Positions 4,999 to 5,128 of a stretch of DNA of 5,128 nt are shown here, piece after piece (within the stretch, counting starts at the first letter, position 1; each line of letters starts with the position of its first letter). The notes beneath the pieces were generated by a model. It saw only the letters and a program-made list of their open reading frames with translations, was not told the DNA's origin and did no database searches. The DNA is from a bacterium (GTDB lineage: Bacteria; Chloroflexota; Dormibacteria; UBA8260; Bog-877): positions 1 through 5,128 of the forward strand of contig JAJYWT010000194.1 of the NCBI GenBank assembly GCA_021791345.1, in the 5' to 3' direction. The position numbers and the translations under genes were made by a program.

Positions 4999-5128
4999 TC
5001 AGGGCGATCGCACCAGGGGGAGGTGGAGGCGCATGCAGGGGTTGGAGGCCGCCGTGAAGCCCAGCTCCCGATAGAGGCCGGCTGCCAGTGGCGCCGCATG
5101 GAGTTCGACCCGTCCCACCCCGACCTCC
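4999..5128 (-). CDS. GNAT-family acetyltransferase, C-terminal end (runs off right edge)
   Basis: On the minus strand the frame is open from the right edge to a TGA at 5001-4999, giving 42 residues. The segment VELHAAPLAAGLYRELGFTAASNPCMRLHL is the classic end of a GNAT N-acetyltransferase: a strand with hydrophobic alternation, a helix with the acetyl-CoA-side YRELGF motif, then the final Met-rich strand. The family transfers an acetyl group from acetyl-CoA to an amine. The substrate cannot be told from this fragment, and the N-terminal two thirds lie outside the window. It converges on the unknown gene across an 89-base spacer. Coding sense is supported by the motif rather than length. Confidence 0.8.
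   Translation of the reverse strand, partial: EVGVGRVELHAAPLAAGLYRELGFTAASNPCMRLHLPLVRSP

Noticed and set aside
4290..5099. A 269-codon reverse frame across the unknown gene
   Set aside because: Its product is mostly Arg, Pro, Ala and Ser without motif. It is the complement of the forward frame, and its upstream end collides with the GNAT fragment, which is in another frame with a real motif.

Overview
The window is about 70% GC by eye, uses GTG as well as ATG starts, and packs genes with 4-base overlaps. This fits a high-GC aerobic bacterium. An actinomycete is the first guess, because the small MobA-associated DUF6457-type protein is mainly known there. A high-GC soil lineage such as Dormibacterota or Chloroflexota cannot be excluded, and no rRNA or other taxonomic marker is present.

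Left part (1-2509): molybdenum cofactor maturation. Three forward genes overlap by 4 bases each: the 3' end of fdhD (formate dehydrogenase sulfur carrier), mobA (molybdopterin guanylyltransferase) and a small DUF6457-like protein. They meet a reverse moeA (molybdenum insertase) tail to tail, and the two stop codons are nested in one CTAG. Together these genes insert molybdenum, attach GMP and sulfurate the cofactor for a formate-dehydrogenase-type enzyme, which is not in the window.

Middle part (2513-3736): a complete reverse gene for 4-hydroxyphenylpyruvate dioxygenase (tyrosine catabolism) lies 3 bases upstream of moeA, so the two are probably cotranscribed. Its 93-base leader carries an 8-bp inverted repeat, an abutting 14-bp perfect palindrome and a pair of direct repeats. 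This is the best candidate regulatory region in the window.

Right part (3737-5128): a reverse GrpB/UPF0157 nucleotidyltransferase-fold gene is directly head to head with a forward gene of unknown family, with no bases between the proposed start codons. After an 89-base convergent spacer comes the 3' end of a reverse GNAT acetyltransferase.

I saw no tRNA, rRNA, CRISPR array, insertion sequence or phage gene. The window looks like ordinary chromosomal metabolism. I did not find a clearly new biological system. The least explained items are the unknown protein at 4283-4909 and the palindromic leader of the dioxygenase gene.
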